From: Reinekea forsetii
GTDB taxonomy: Bacteria > Pseudomonadota > Gammaproteobacteria > Pseudomonadales > Natronospirillaceae
Length of the DNA stretch: 64,000 nt
Assembly: GCF_018860385.1 (NCBI RefSeq)
Contig: NZ_JAHKPH010000011.1
Location: forward strand, 186,001-250,000
Reading direction: 5' to 3'
Shown here: piece by piece, positions 35,527-44,603 of the stretch
Layout: the number at the start of each line of letters is the position of its first letter
How positions within the stretch are numbered: position 1 is the stretch's first letter
The notes under the pieces: model-generated
Database searches by the model: none
Told to the model about the DNA's origin: nothing
The model's input: only the letters and a program-made list of their open reading frames with translations
Translations under genes and position numbers: made by a program

Positions 35527-37263
35527 TTAGCGCTCTAGTGTGGTGTGCAGTGCCGCATAATGGTTATTCAATGCGAGCAGTTCTTCATGTGTACCGCTTT
35601 CAACGATTTGCCCATTGTGCATAACGTGAATTAAATCGGCGTTCATGACAGTGGTTAGCCGATGTGCAATAACGAGGGTGGTTTTATCTTTTGCAAAGTC
35701 ATCTAACAAAGCCTGAATTTTTTGCTCGGTGTGATTATCTAAGGCCGAGGTTGCTTCATCTAACAACAAGATCGGTGCGTCTCTTAACAAGGCTCGGGCA
35801 ATAATAACGCGTTGGCGTTGACCGCCCGATAAGTTAGAGCCTCGTGGTCCTGCCAGAGTATCGAGTTGGTCGGGAAGGCTATCGGCAAACTTTGATACCA
35901 ACGCGGCCTTGGCGGCATTCGCCACGGCTTCATCATCGCCTTCTAAGTCACCGAGTTTAATATTTTCGTAAAGTGATTCATCAAATAAGGCCGACTCTTG
36001 AGAGACCACCGCTATTTCATGGCGCAAGGCTTTTGTGTCTACCTTAGAGATGTCTTGGCCTCCTATGGTAATTTGCCCGGCACTGGGTAGCTCTAATAGC
36101 GTAAGAATATTAAAGAGGGTCGATTTACCTGCGCCACTGGGGCCTACAAAGGCCGTGGTTTTACCGCCGGGCGCTTTAAAGCTGAGTTTGTTGAGCACGG
36201 GTTGATCTGTATAGCCAAATTCAACGTCTTTGAACTTTATGTCGCCATAAGGGTTTTCTAACGCCTTTTCTGTAACGGCTAAACGCGGCTTGGGCTTTTG
36301 ATCAAACAAAAAGTAAATGCGCTCAAGGTTTGCAATAGCGCCTTGAATGGCACCGGAAATATTTGTTAACCGTCGAATCGGGTCTAACACTAACGCGATG
36401 GCGGTAAAAAATTGCATGAATGCCCCCGCGGTTTTTTCACCGGCAATAATCTCTTGGCCGCCGTAATAAATAACCGCAATAAAGCCAACCCCCGCAATGA
36501 TGTCTATAAAGGAAGGCATTGCCGCGCGGCTGTATTCTGATTTCATCTGGGTTTTAACAAACGAATTCACACCTGAATAAAAACGACCGTCTTCGTGTTT
36601 GGCTAAGTTGTTTAGTTTAATAGCCTTAATGCCATGAAAAATTTCATCTAGCCGAGTAGATAGTTGCGCCGAAGCACTGCGAGCTTTGCGCGTTTGCTTA
36701 CGTATTAGTTTTTGCAAAATGCCAATGGGTAAAATTAACAACGGGAAGCCGACAAAGATCATCAGCGTCCACATTAAATCTACGGCGATGGCATTGCTTA
36801 ACATAGCTACTAAAAGCGCTGTATCTCGGCCTAAAGTAAGCAAGGTAGTACTGGCAAAGCCTTGCAGCGCTTGCGTATCTCCTCTAACCCGTTCAATTAG
36901 CTCACCAGGGGAGTGTTTGTTAAAAAAGGAAACATCGAGAGACAATAAGTGCCTGGTTAGGTTGCGCTGCAAGTCACCCACAATGAGCACGCCAGTTTTT
37001 ACCATTAATGAGCGGTGAATAAACGAACCCACTCCACGAATCACAAACACGCCGCAAACGGCTAGGGTAATGGGCCAAATTTGGCTTTCGTCACCGGCAA
37101 TAAAAATAACATCGAACATTGGTTGCAGCGTTTTGACGAAGATGTACATGGCGTACCCTTCGAGTAACATAAAGAAGATGGCTATGATCAATTTTACACT
37201 ATGCTTGCGAGTATAATCGCGCCATAGACGTTTAATAAGTTGTGAACCTTGGGGGTTACTCAC
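35527..37263 (-). CDS. MsbA-like ABC exporter (membrane domain fused to ATPase)
   Basis: A 578-residue half-transporter: six membrane segments (about 20-310) followed by the ATPase domain. Walker A is GPSGAGKST near residue 375, the signature LSGGQ near 475, Walker B ILLLDEATSA near 500 and the switch histidine in AHR. Length and topology match MsbA, the flippase that moves lipid A-core across the inner membrane, but lpxK is not adjacent, so a different lipid or peptide is possible. It overlaps the phosphatase gene by eight bases, so the two are co-translated. Confidence 0.85.
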   Translation of the reverse strand: MSNPQGSQLIKRLWRDYTRKHSVKLIIAIFFMLLEGYAMYIFVKTLQPMFDVIFIAGDESQIWPITLAVCGVFVIRGVGSFIHRSLMVKTGVLIVGDLQRNLTRHLLSLDVSFFNKHSPGELIERVRGDTQALQGFASTTLLTLGRDTALLVAMLSNAIAVDLMWTLMIFVGFPLLILPIGILQKLIRKQTRKARSASAQLSTRLDEIFHGIKAIKLNNLAKHEDGRFYSGVNSFVKTQMKSEYSRAAMPSFIDIIAGVGFIAVIYYGGQEIIAGEKTAGAFMQFFTAIALVLDPIRRLTNISGAIQGAIANLERIYFLFDQKPKPRLAVTEKALENPYGDIKFKDVEFGYTDQPVLNKLSFKAPGGKTTAFVGPSGAGKSTLFNILTLLELPSAGQITIGGQDISKVDTKALRHEIAVVSQESALFDESLYENIKLGDLEGDDEAVANAAKAALVSKFADSLPDQLDTLAGPRGSNLSGGQRQRVIIARALLRDAPILLLDEATSALDNHTEQKIQALLDDFAKDKTTLVIAHRLTTVMNADLIHVMHNGQIVESGTHEELLALNNHYAALHTTLER

Positions 37264-37957
37264 GGTGTAATACCTTTTCGACGATCCAATTAGAAAATGT
37301 TGACGGTTTGAATGATTGAGTTATTGCGTCGCGGTCGCAATGGTGTTCGTACCAGTCCATGAACGGCATAGGGTTTTGGGCATTAAAATCGGCATAAGCG
37401 TCTATAAAGTGATCCAAAATACCGGTTTTTGAATGACTTAAATGATAATAACGCAGGCTCAGCTGTTTTTTCGCCGCATCGATGCCTTGGTCGGTCATTA
37501 TTAATAAGTACATGGCCGCTGCAATACCGGCGCGATCGGCACCTGATTTACAATGAAACATCATCGGCTTTTCACATTCGCGAACGTAGCTCAGCCATTG
37601 TTTTAGTTCGGTCGGTTCTGGAATGCGACGTGAATTTAATTTAGTGTTGATTAAGGTGACACCGTATTGTTCACAGGCTTGCTTTTCCAGCGTATAGCTG
37701 GCCGAACGGTGCTCACCTCGTAAATTAATAATGGTTTTAAAACCCATTGCCTTTAAATGTTTTATAAACCGAGGCGAGGGTTGAGCACCTCGGTAAACAT
37801 GCGAGTCTAAGGCATGAAAATTTCGATTGAGTGCCCGAATAAAGGCATGGTCTACAAAGTGCCGATCGTAAAAATGACCAAGTTTAGAGCCGGTTTTATC
37901 GGGTGTCGCGTTCCACTTTTCGAGCTGGTTGCGATAGCGTTTTTTAAACAATTTCAT
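37256..37957 (-). CDS. Tyrosine/dual-specificity phosphatase-like protein
   Basis: A 233-residue cytoplasmic protein with the CX5R catalytic loop HCKSGADRAG, catalytic Cys136 and Arg142. Upstream blocks VYRGAQPSPRFIKHL near 55 and GFKTIINLRGEHRS near 72 are those of bacterial DSP-like phosphatases. The C-terminal segment (MPFMDWYEHHCDRDAITQSF) is an extra domain of unknown role. The stop overlaps the exporter start. Substrate may be a phosphoprotein, a phosphoinositide-like lipid or a lipid A/sugar phosphate; the overlap with an MsbA-like exporter makes an envelope substrate plausible, but that is inference. Confidence 0.82.
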   Translation of the reverse strand: MKLFKKRYRNQLEKWNATPDKTGSKLGHFYDRHFVDHAFIRALNRNFHALDSHVYRGAQPSPRFIKHLKAMGFKTIINLRGEHRSASYTLEKQACEQYGVTLINTKLNSRRIPEPTELKQWLSYVRECEKPMMFHCKSGADRAGIAAAMYLLIMTDQGIDAAKKQLSLRYYHLSHSKTGILDHFIDAYADFNAQNPMPFMDWYEHHCDRDAITQSFKPSTFSNWIVEKVLHRE

Positions 37958-38117
37958 GGACCGGCGTTTTACCTATCATTCAAAACACCCATTATAGGGG
38001 CGCAATGCCACAAAACCTAGGGCAGTACAGAAACGGTTGTCAAAAATAGGGTAAATCTACTATGTTAGACCTGCTGGAATAACACCAAAACACCGTTTAA
38101 TAGCGAGTTTGAGAATA

Positions 38118-38789
38118 ATGAATAATGACTATAACCCACAGCCACTCGATTATATCGAATTGCCTGAAGCTGAGATGATAAAACGAGCGGAAGGCTTTTA
38201 TCGTGACATCAAGAAACGCCGATCCGTTCGGGATTTTTCCGATAAACAAGTGCCCGATGCCGTAATTCAACAAGCAATACTAGCCGCGGGTACCGCACCC
38301 AATGGCGCTAACATGCAGCCATGGCACTTTGTGGTGGTGAAAAACCCTGATATTAAAAAGCAAATTCGTGAGGCCGCAGAAGAAGAGGAGCGGGAGTTTT
38401 ACAGCAATAAAGCCCCCGAAGAGTGGCTAGATGCGCTGTCTCACTTAGGTACAGATGCTGATAAGCCCTTCTTGGAGCGAGCATCGCATCTCATCGTGAT
38501 CTTTTTGCAGAAATTCACCTACGATGATCAAGGTCAAAAGCTAAAGCACTATTACACTTCTGAATCGGTGGGCATTGCATCGGGCTTTTTAATTAACGCG
38601 TTGCATCAGGCCGGTGTCGCTACCTTGACGCACACCCCAAGCCCGATGAAATTTTTAAACCAAATACTCAAGCGCCCTAAAGACGAGCGACCTTATATGA
38701 TATTAGTGGCTGGCTACCCTGAGGATAATTGCCAAGTGCCCAGTATTGAGAAAAAGCCCCTAGAAGAGATTGCGACTTTTTTAGACTAG
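38118..38789 (+). CDS. Nitroreductase family flavoprotein
   Basis: A 223-residue FMN protein. [14 protein letters not shown] near residue 35 and [18 protein letters not shown] near 57 are the FMN-binding and dimer segments; [28 protein letters not shown] near 155 is the second half of the active site. The nearest well-known relatives are iodotyrosine deiodinase-like nitroreductases (the [10 protein letters not shown] block). Start chosen at the ATG 38118; a TTG nine bases earlier is less likely. Natural substrate unknown. Confidence 0.87.
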   Translation: MNNDYNPQPLDYIELPEAEMIKRAEGFYRDIKKRRSVRDFSDKQVPDAVIQQAILAAGTAPNGANMQPWHFVVVKNPDIKKQIREAAEEEEREFYSNKAPEEWLDALSHLGTDADKPFLERASHLIVIFLQKFTYDDQGQKLKHYYTSESVGIASGFLINALHQAGVATLTHTPSPMKFLNQILKRPKDERPYMILVAGYPEDNCQVPSIEKKPLEEIATFLD

Positions 38790-38793
38790 CCGT

Positions 38794-39471
38794 TTAAATA
38801 AAATCGACACGAGCGTTAAAGGCGATGACCACTCGGTCTTTTTGGCCAAAATAAGGTAAGGCCGAGTGTTTTAAATAGGAAGGGAAAATCACGATTTGGC
38901 CTTCTGTGGGGGTGATATCTAAAATGCCGGTGCTGTTTAGGTATTGGCTGCCCGCATCTAAATAGTGGTCGGCATTATTGCGTGGGTCGTAAAAGCGGTT
39001 CACGCCACTTTTGCGATCAGTATCTATATCGCCAGGTTCAACATAATAAATACCGCACCACGAGCAGTTTGGGTGGCTATGGGCATCGTGGTAACCTCCC
39101 TGCTGAGTAATGTGGTACCAACTTTCAGTTATGGTCGCTTCTGCATTGGCCTGTTCAGGCCAAAAGCCGTTATTAACTTCGGCCGCAACGGTAACGATAA
39201 GCTCAGATAAAAAGCTGTTCAGTGCTTGCAAGTCGGCATCTTCGCGGGCTAAAAAATCTAGCTCGCTCTCTTTGAGGTGTTGCTTTGCACTGATTGCCAC
39301 CTCACTTTTGATCGCCACGTTTGAGCTAGCTGCATCTTCGTAAATGGTGGTTAATAAAGGCGCTTTTTGCAGCGAATGATAGGGATTCGTTGTTAAAAAA
39401 CATTGCGTTTGCCAAAGATCGATTGGCTCTATTTCAAAAGAATCATCAACCGTTGTAATTTCAAAATCCAT
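38794..39471 (-). CDS. 2OG-Fe(II) oxygenase-like protein (TIGR02466 family)
   Basis: A 225-residue protein with a double-stranded beta-helix core: the iron-binding HxH-like pair in GGYHDAHSHPNCSW near residue 133, the distal histidine in FPSYLKHSALPYFG near 203 and an arginine in KDRVVIAFN for the 2-oxoglutarate carboxylate. Members are known as TIGR02466, 'putative 2OG-Fe(II) oxygenase', often found in marine bacteria and cyanophages. The substrate is unknown. Convergent with the nitroreductase gene, four bases apart. Confidence 0.82.
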   Translation of the reverse strand: MDFEITTVDDSFEIEPIDLWQTQCFLTTNPYHSLQKAPLLTTIYEDAASSNVAIKSEVAISAKQHLKESELDFLAREDADLQALNSFLSELIVTVAAEVNNGFWPEQANAEATITESWYHITQQGGYHDAHSHPNCSWCGIYYVEPGDIDTDRKSGVNRFYDPRNNADHYLDAGSQYLNSTGILDITPTEGQIVIFPSYLKHSALPYFGQKDRVVIAFNARVDFI

Positions 39472-39508
39472 ATCGTGCCTTGATTGAGCAAAAACCTGAT
39501 TTTAGCAA

Positions 39509-40177
39509 TTAAAAAGGGCAGCCGGCCATTAGTTTCATACTTTCACCGTTCACGGGGTGCACAAAGCATAGGCTATGCGCATGCAGCAGTAATCTTGGAG
39601 CTTTCGCTTCGCTTTGACCTCGTTTGTATATGTCGCAGCCCAAAATAGGGTGGCCAAATGCCTTGCAGTGAAGCCGCAGTTGATGAGTGCGCCCTGTATG
39701 TGGCGTGAGCCGAACGCGAGTGCTGTGTTGAACTTTATCAATCGCTAAAACAGTCCCTTTGGTTAAGGCGGGTTTGCCTGTATTTTCGCACACGATTTGC
39801 ACCGGAAACTCACCCTTAGCAATGGGCAGGTCTATGCTAAATTCAGATTGTTCAACGATACCATCAAGTACGGCTAAATAGACTTTATCCACGGCTCGTT
39901 GCTGAAATTGATGCATAAGAGCGGTGTTTGCCGCTTTGTTTTTAGCCAATAGCATGATGCCAGAAGTGCCGAGATCGAGCCTATGCAGCAACCGAATCCC
40001 CGGGTGGCTTTGGTTTAACCGATAATGAACTGAATCTTTGTTTAACGGGTTTTTGCCCGATAAACTCAACAAGCCACTGGGTTTGTTGATAACAAGAATA
40101 TCGTCATCTTCAAATAAAATGGCGATAGCCTCGTTGCAGGGTGGGGCAACAAAAGGGTCGCTAGCAGGATCAAACAT
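39509..40177 (-). CDS. rluA: Pseudouridine synthase RluA
   Basis: A 222-residue enzyme that isomerises U746 of 23S rRNA and U32 of several tRNAs. Motifs: the catalytic aspartate in LLHRLDLGTSG near residue 68, NKPSGLLSLSGKN near 33, and TGRTHQLRLHCKAFGHPILG near 156. It aligns well with E. coli RluA over its length. The start is the ATG at 40177, which overlaps the upstream stop codon in TAATG; a longer ORF start (40216) lies inside the previous gene. Third gene of a three-gene unit. Confidence 0.9.
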   Translation of the reverse strand: MFDPASDPFVAPPCNEAIAILFEDDDILVINKPSGLLSLSGKNPLNKDSVHYRLNQSHPGIRLLHRLDLGTSGIMLLAKNKAANTALMHQFQQRAVDKVYLAVLDGIVEQSEFSIDLPIAKGEFPVQIVCENTGKPALTKGTVLAIDKVQHSTRVRLTPHTGRTHQLRLHCKAFGHPILGCDIYKRGQSEAKAPRLLLHAHSLCFVHPVNGESMKLMAGCPF

Positions 40178-40488
40178 TAAGCGGTTATAACGGCGTAAAT
40201 AATAAAACCAAGCCAACTAATGCCTAACAGTGCCCACGGCAACCAAGTTAATGCGCCAGATTCTTTTGTGGCTTCAAGGGCGGCTTCAGAAGTAGGGGTG
40301 TCGACTTTTTTCTTGGCTTTATCTCGCTCACGCGCTTTAGCTTTTTGCTGTTTTTTATACTCAGCAATGCCTTTTTCGACACCTTTGGCAATGAGCTTGG
40401 TTTGCTCTTTGGTTTGGCCAGGGCGAGCTGTCGCTTTCGCGACTTGAAGTGCTTCTTGTTGGGTTTTATCGGATACCTGTTTTTTCAT
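40177..40488 (-). CDS. DUF2956 family membrane protein
   Basis: A 103-residue protein. The N-terminal part (QQEALQVAKATARPGQTKEQTKLIAKGVEKGIAEYKKQQKAKARERDKAKKK, given by its parts QQEALQVAKATARPGQTKEQ and KAKARERDKAKKK) is the DUF2956 core; the last 24 residues form one membrane segment (WLPWALLGISWLGFIIYAV). Vibrio and relatives have close homologues. The ATG at 40488 matches the family start; 26 extra residues in the longer ORF are excluded. Function unknown. Coupled to rluA by a one-base overlap. Confidence 0.85.
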   Translation of the reverse strand: MKKQVSDKTQQEALQVAKATARPGQTKEQTKLIAKGVEKGIAEYKKQQKAKARERDKAKKKVDTPTSEAALEATKESGALTWLPWALLGISWLGFIIYAVITA

Positions 40489-40504
40489 GCTGTAAATGTT
40501 GCCT

Positions 40505-41422
40505 TTAACTAGGACGTTTAGAAAAACTGAGTAACACAATACCAAACATAACGACCGCACCGCCAATAAGTTGCATGGTGTTTAACGTTTGGCTCAATAT
40601 CCACCAACTTAAAAACAACGCCGCGACAGGTTCAAAATTTACAATAGGGGAGTTTCGCGCCATGTTTAATCTTGGCAATGAAATAAACAACATCGAAGAA
40701 GCGGTGCCGTATAACACCGCAAGTGCAGCTAAACCAAACCAGCCGATGCCATTATTGGGCAGAGTCATACCGTTTGGCACAACACCACTGATGCCAACGA
40801 TCAGTAACGTTAGCACGACAAAAAGCATAGAAAAGCCGCTACGAACTGAACCGCTCATTTGCGCAAGCTGAAAATCCATTAACCGCATCGCAATGGCTAA
40901 AAATACGGCGGATAGCCCACCTAAGGCAATGCCGGTAAACCAATCGCCTTGCAAAGCTTGCTCACCGTTGAACCAGCTTGGAATATCGAGTACGAGAACC
41001 AGTCCGAATAAAATGGTTACCATAATAAAAATAAAACGGCCGGTAGGCTTAATGCCCGAAAGCACCCAATTTAGTAGTGTGTAAATAATCGGCCAAGAAT
41101 TAATCAGTAATAGCGCAATGGGCACGGGTATTCGTGCTACCGATGAATAGAGGGCCAAGCTTTGCAGTGTAATCATTAAGCCCAATAACAATTGAAAGCG
41201 TCGTTTTCCTTTTGCAATGCGCAGCGATTGGCCTTGCCAAATTACTAGGCTTGCCATAATTACGAACGCAAAACCGCTGCGTGCTAGCAGCGCAATGATC
41301 AGCCCTGCGCCATTATCAAACGCCAAACGAGCAGCAACGTGGTTGCCAGCAAACATGGTCGCTACACTGATCAACAAGGTAACGGCAAGCCATTGAGGGA
41401 AGTGGTTCGAATTAGAGCTCAT
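40505..41422 (-). CDS. EamA/DMT family transporter
   Basis: A 305-residue inner-membrane protein with ten hydrophobic segments in two EamA repeats (about 10-140 and 160-300). Family features include NHVAARLAFDNGAGLIIALLARS near 27 and the second-repeat PVAALFLSWWILSQ near 270. Such proteins export amino acids or metabolites; the substrate is unknown. First in a unit with DUF2956 and rluA, 16 bases apart. Confidence 0.87.
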   Translation of the reverse strand: MSSNSNHFPQWLAVTLLISVATMFAGNHVAARLAFDNGAGLIIALLARSGFAFVIMASLVIWQGQSLRIAKGKRRFQLLLGLMITLQSLALYSSVARIPVPIALLLINSWPIIYTLLNWVLSGIKPTGRFIFIMVTILFGLVLVLDIPSWFNGEQALQGDWFTGIALGGLSAVFLAIAMRLMDFQLAQMSGSVRSGFSMLFVVLTLLIVGISGVVPNGMTLPNNGIGWFGLAALAVLYGTASSMLFISLPRLNMARNSPIVNFEPVAALFLSWWILSQTLNTMQLIGGAVVMFGIVLLSFSKRPS

Positions 41423-41507
41423 AAATATCGCTATTCAATTTGAATGGGGTCGTGGCGGCATCTTAGCATAGGAGGGTAGGAAAGAGGCTCATCCTAAAGG
41501 CTAATAA

Positions 41508-41528
41508 AGCCGAACGAAGCGTTCGGCT
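41508..41528 (-). terminator. Terminator of the outer membrane protein gene
   Basis: Perfect 9-bp stem AGCCGAACG/CGTTCGGCT with a three-base loop, followed on the minus strand by TTTATTAG, about 43 bases past the stop at 41572. Confidence 0.75.
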
Positions 41529-41571
41529 ATTAGGAATACTTGCCGGAAGGCGAAGCTTAAGTAAATACGAC

Positions 41572-42207
41572 TTATTTTGAAAACATGTCGAAGTTAATTC
41601 CGACACCTAGGTGAAAAACATTGACGATCTCATCGTCTACAGCACCAGTTATGTCGGCTGAGTTGCCATTGCCATCGCTTAATTCGGTATAGGCAACGGT
41701 ATTAGCAGAGTACTTGCCGTAGAAATAAACACCGCCAATATCGTAGTGCAATGCTACGTTGTACCCTAAGTTACTCGTTCCTTTAAATTTAGCCTTTTGG
41801 TCTCCTTCTTGAGACATGTACATAGGGAAAAGCAAATAAGAAATTCCGCCTTTAACCGCGATTTCTTTAGTGATGTGGTACTTAGCATTGAGCTCTAAGG
41901 GGAAATAGGTAAACCCGTCGTAGAATAAAGTGGAGGTCGAACTATCGCCTATAGACCCCCATTGAAACCCAAGGCCGGCAATAACATCGACAGAGTTTAA
42001 TGTGGTCAAGGTTTGGTTAACCGCCAGTCCAAGGCCATTGCCGGCGATTAATGTTTTAGTGCTGCCATCTGTGTAGGTGTATTCAGCAAGTTTTGCATCT
42101 GATAAACCAAAGCCGAAACTGGTTTCAATGTTGGTTCCAGCCGAAGCGGCATAGGCCGATAAAAACAGCGAAGTTGCTGTTAGGGCAATTTTGCAAATGT
42201 ACTTCAT
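41572..42207 (-). CDS. Outer-membrane beta-barrel-like protein
   Basis: A 211-residue protein with a signal peptide (MKYICKIALTATSLFLSAYA, AASA site near residue 23) and a mature part rich in alternating hydrophobic/polar strands with many G, Y, F and T residues, ending in an aromatic-hydrophobic strand (VNVFHLGVGINFDMFSK). It looks like an 8-stranded outer-membrane barrel of the OmpW/OMP_b-brl class. No named family was recognised. It is monocistronic with its own terminator. Confidence 0.75.
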   Translation of the reverse strand: MKYICKIALTATSLFLSAYAASAGTNIETSFGFGLSDAKLAEYTYTDGSTKTLIAGNGLGLAVNQTLTTLNSVDVIAGLGFQWGSIGDSSTSTLFYDGFTYFPLELNAKYHITKEIAVKGGISYLLFPMYMSQEGDQKAKFKGTSNLGYNVALHYDIGGVYFYGKYSANTVAYTELSDGNGNSADITGAVDDEIVNVFHLGVGINFDMFSK

Positions 42208-42370
42208 GCAATATCCTCATTTGTTTTAGTTTTAATTGATTGCTTACGAGTCAAATTGAACCTGACCGAAAGGTATAATACGTTCAAACGGTGTAATATT
42301 TCAATAGATTATTTTTTGATCGTATTGGGTTGTGGCGCGATTAAAGCCACCAAACGATTCGAATAGGCAC

Positions 42371-42397
42371 AAAAAAGCCCGCATTGCTGCAGGCTTC
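42371..42397 (-). terminator. Rho-independent terminator of tRNA-Phe
   Basis: On the minus strand AGCCTGCA pairs with TGCGGGCT (one wobble) around GCAA, followed by six Ts. Confidence 0.85.
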
Positions 42398-42411
42398 TTC
42401 GTGAAATTTGA

Positions 42412-42487
42412 TGGTGCCCAGACGCGGAATCGAACCACGGACACGGGGATTTTCAGTCCCCTGCTCTACCGACTGAGCTATCTGGGC
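42412..42487 (-). tRNA. tRNA-Phe (anticodon GAA)
   Basis: A 76-base tRNA with encoded CCA. Acceptor GCCCAGA/TCTGGGC, D arm with AGCTCAGTCGG, anticodon stem GGGGA/TCCCC holding CTGAAAA with anticodon GAA, and T arm GGTTCGATTCC. Close to E. coli tRNA-Phe. Confidence 0.97.
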
Positions 42488-42525
42488 AATGTTGGCTGAG
42501 ATATTCATCTCGTCAACGGGGGCGT

Positions 42526-42554
42526 ATTAAACGGATTTTCATCGAGGTCGTCAA
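42526..42554 (-). promoter_or_regulatory. Sigma-70 promoter of tRNA-Phe
   Basis: Minus strand TTGACG at 42554-42549 and TTTAAT at 42531-42526, spacing 17, with a C-rich stretch (ACGCCCCCG) after it as in stringently controlled stable RNA promoters. Confidence 0.7.
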
Positions 42555-42719
42555 CACCTTTTTTGCTAAATTATTGATTCTTTTGATAAAAATTCACTTT
42601 CCGTGTGTTTTTCGATCAGTTTTGTCGTTTTTTAATCAATTTTATCTAGGTGAAATAAAATGTTCGATTATTTTAAGGGTTTGTGTCTTTTCAAGAAGGC
42701 AATGGTTCAAAACTTTGTC

Positions 42720-42746
42720 TATAGTAAATGAAGATTAAGGCGACAA
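42720..42746 (+). promoter_or_regulatory. Possible sigma-28 promoter of the chemoreceptor gene
   Basis: TATAGTAA (5 of 8 to TAAAGTTT) and GGCGACAA (6 of 8 to GCCGATAA) with 11-base spacing, 37 bases before the start codon. Weak. Confidence 0.35.
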
Positions 42747-42783
42747 TACTATTGGTTGGCGTCTAATTCTCGTAGGGATTATT

Positions 42784-43977
42784 ATGAAATTATTGAATCG
42801 GCACAGTGTTTTATCGAACACCTTAACGTCATTTTTGGTATTTGGCTTAGTAATCGGGGGCATATTCCCGTTTTTTGCTTCTTTGTTTGTGGAGTTTAAG
42901 CCAGGGTTGTTAGGTGTATTTGCCGTAGCCTGCGTGATGGCGGGTTTGGTTATGGGTGTCGCAAACTACATTATTTTGCACAAAATACTGTTGGTGAAGT
43001 TGCAGCAAATTGCCGTGGTTGCGCGTCAAATATCCGATAAGGATATTTCGCACCAGTGTCACTTAGAAAGCGATGACATGATTGGCGATATTATTGCTAG
43101 TTTTAATGGAATGGCGGAAGACCTGAGGCAGCTGATGCATCGTGTAAACAGTTCGGTGGGCTTAATGAGCACTAATGCACACTCTCAGCATGAAGACAGC
43201 GTTAAGCTCAATGATGGTGTGCAATCGCAGCAAACGAAGACCCAAGCGGTTATAGAGGGCGTTCAGGCCGCATCGGAGCACAATGGTCGTATCAGTGAGA
43301 ATTCGAAACAAGCCTGTATGGGGGCTGAAGAAGTTAATCGGTTTTCCTCTGAAGGCTATTCGTTAGTCACAAAAACACAGCAAAGTGTTTTACAGTTGAG
43401 TGAGCAGCTGAAAGGGACCTCTGACTTTTCAGCCAAGTTAGCAGCCGACAGCGAGTCGATCAGCAAAATGCTGAGCGAGATCAGAGGCATTGCCGATCAA
43501 ACCAATCTATTAGCGCTCAATGCGGCCATTGAAGCCGCTCGTGCGGGCGAGCAAGGTCGAGGCTTTGCTGTGGTGGCCGATGAAGTAAGAACCCTGGCAA
43601 ACCGAACTCAAACCTCAACTGAAGATATTGCGAACACCGTTGAAAGTATAGAGCAGGGAACTCGCCAAATGCTTGATAATTTGTCGTCTGCCCTACAGGG
43701 CGTTGACGTTACTGCGACGGATATGTCGGCCATGAATGATTTGGTTGGCAAGGTGCACGAAGGTGTAGAGCAAGTTAAAGCGTTGAATCAAACTATAGAG
43801 CAAGAGTCTCAAAACCAGCATCAGCTTTATCAGCAAATCGAAGCGAATATGGCTGATATTGCCACCATTGGCGATACAACTGTAGCGATTGCGCAGTCAA
43901 ATTTAACGGCGTCTAATCAAACAGAAAGCTCGGTAAGCGAACTTGATAGCATTGTTAGAGTGTATAAATTGGATTAG
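42784..43977 (+). CDS. Methyl-accepting chemotaxis protein without periplasmic domain
   Basis: A 397-residue chemoreceptor. Two hydrophobic segments (about 10-33 and 37-62) are almost adjacent, so there is no periplasmic sensor. Next come a HAMP-like stretch (residues 62-115) and a coiled-coil signalling domain with the conserved tip [36 protein letters not shown] near residues 238-275, quoted here as [20 protein letters not shown]. It should signal to CheA/CheW in response to membrane or cytoplasmic cues. No C-terminal CheR pentapeptide. No chemotaxis genes are near. Confidence 0.9.
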   Translation: MKLLNRHSVLSNTLTSFLVFGLVIGGIFPFFASLFVEFKPGLLGVFAVACVMAGLVMGVANYIILHKILLVKLQQIAVVARQISDKDISHQCHLESDDMIGDIIASFNGMAEDLRQLMHRVNSSVGLMSTNAHSQHEDSVKLNDGVQSQQTKTQAVIEGVQAASEHNGRISENSKQACMGAEEVNRFSSEGYSLVTKTQQSVLQLSEQLKGTSDFSAKLAADSESISKMLSEIRGIADQTNLLALNAAIEAARAGEQGRGFAVVADEVRTLANRTQTSTEDIANTVESIEQGTRQMLDNLSSALQGVDVTATDMSAMNDLVGKVHEGVEQVKALNQTIEQESQNQHQLYQQIEANMADIATIGDTTVAIAQSNLTASNQTESSVSELDSIVRVYKLD

Positions 43978-44016
43978 CAAGGCAACCTCCTTGTTACCTT
44001 GCCGAATTTTTAAATA

Positions 44017-44334
44017 TTAAAGCTCTGTTGGTTCAGAAGACTGCTCTTCATCTAGCGTGGTTGTTGACGTTGGCTCGGCCTTTGGTTTAGGAGCCAGTGC
44101 TAACCAGCCTATTAGGTATAGAAAACCGGAGCCACCAGAGCTAAACAGAAGGCTTGCTAAAAACAATATTCGCAATAAACCTTTTTCCATTTCTATGTAC
44201 TCAGCCACGCCAGAGCAAACGCCTGCGAGCTTCGCGTCTTCAGTATTTCGGTAAAGCCCAACACCCCAGCCTTTTGAGCGTTTAGATTGAAATGCGCGTT
44301 TTTGACTGTCAAATGTATCGGTTGTCGCTGTCAT
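44017..44334 (-). CDS. PspC domain protein
   Basis: A 105-residue protein with a PspC domain at about 25-85: LYRNTEDAKLAGVCSGVAEYIEM followed by one membrane segment (GLLRILFLASLLFSSGGSGFLYLIGWLAL, in two parts). The C-terminal tail is acidic. PspC proteins take part in the phage-shock envelope-stress response; here no pspA, pspB or pspF is adjacent, so its partners are unknown. ATG start at 44334. Confidence 0.85.
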   Translation of the reverse strand: MTATTDTFDSQKRAFQSKRSKGWGVGLYRNTEDAKLAGVCSGVAEYIEMEKGLLRILFLASLLFSSGGSGFLYLIGWLALAPKPKAEPTSTTTLDEEQSSEPTEL

Positions 44335-44511
44335 GGTATTTCTCCCTTGAGATAATTGAATGTGACATTTGTTCTATTTCAAGGTTTGTGCCAACTTTCA
44401 ACGTGCCGTATTTCAGGCTTTCAGGCCGATCAGTTGAGTTTTTCTGATTAAAATGGTGTATTTGGCGAAATAATTTGGTGTAAAGTGCTGTGGAGTAGAT
44501 TAGTCAGTCGC

Positions 44512-44537
44512 AAAAAAAGCCAGCGAATCACGCTGGC
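44512..44537 (-). terminator. Rho-independent terminator of phoX
   Basis: Minus strand GCCAGCG/CGCTGGC 7-bp stem with a 5-base loop followed by seven Ts, about 70 bases past the phoX stop. Confidence 0.92.
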
Positions 44538-44603
44538 CAAAAGGTGGTTTTATTTATTATGTGAACTTCCTTGTCACTTCAAATCGGTCAATATTAACTA
44601 GAT

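Noticed and set aside
35211-35624. Two short plus-strand ORFs between the SBP and exporter genes
   Set aside because: No family features; they overlap real genes at both ends and have no convincing ribosome sites.
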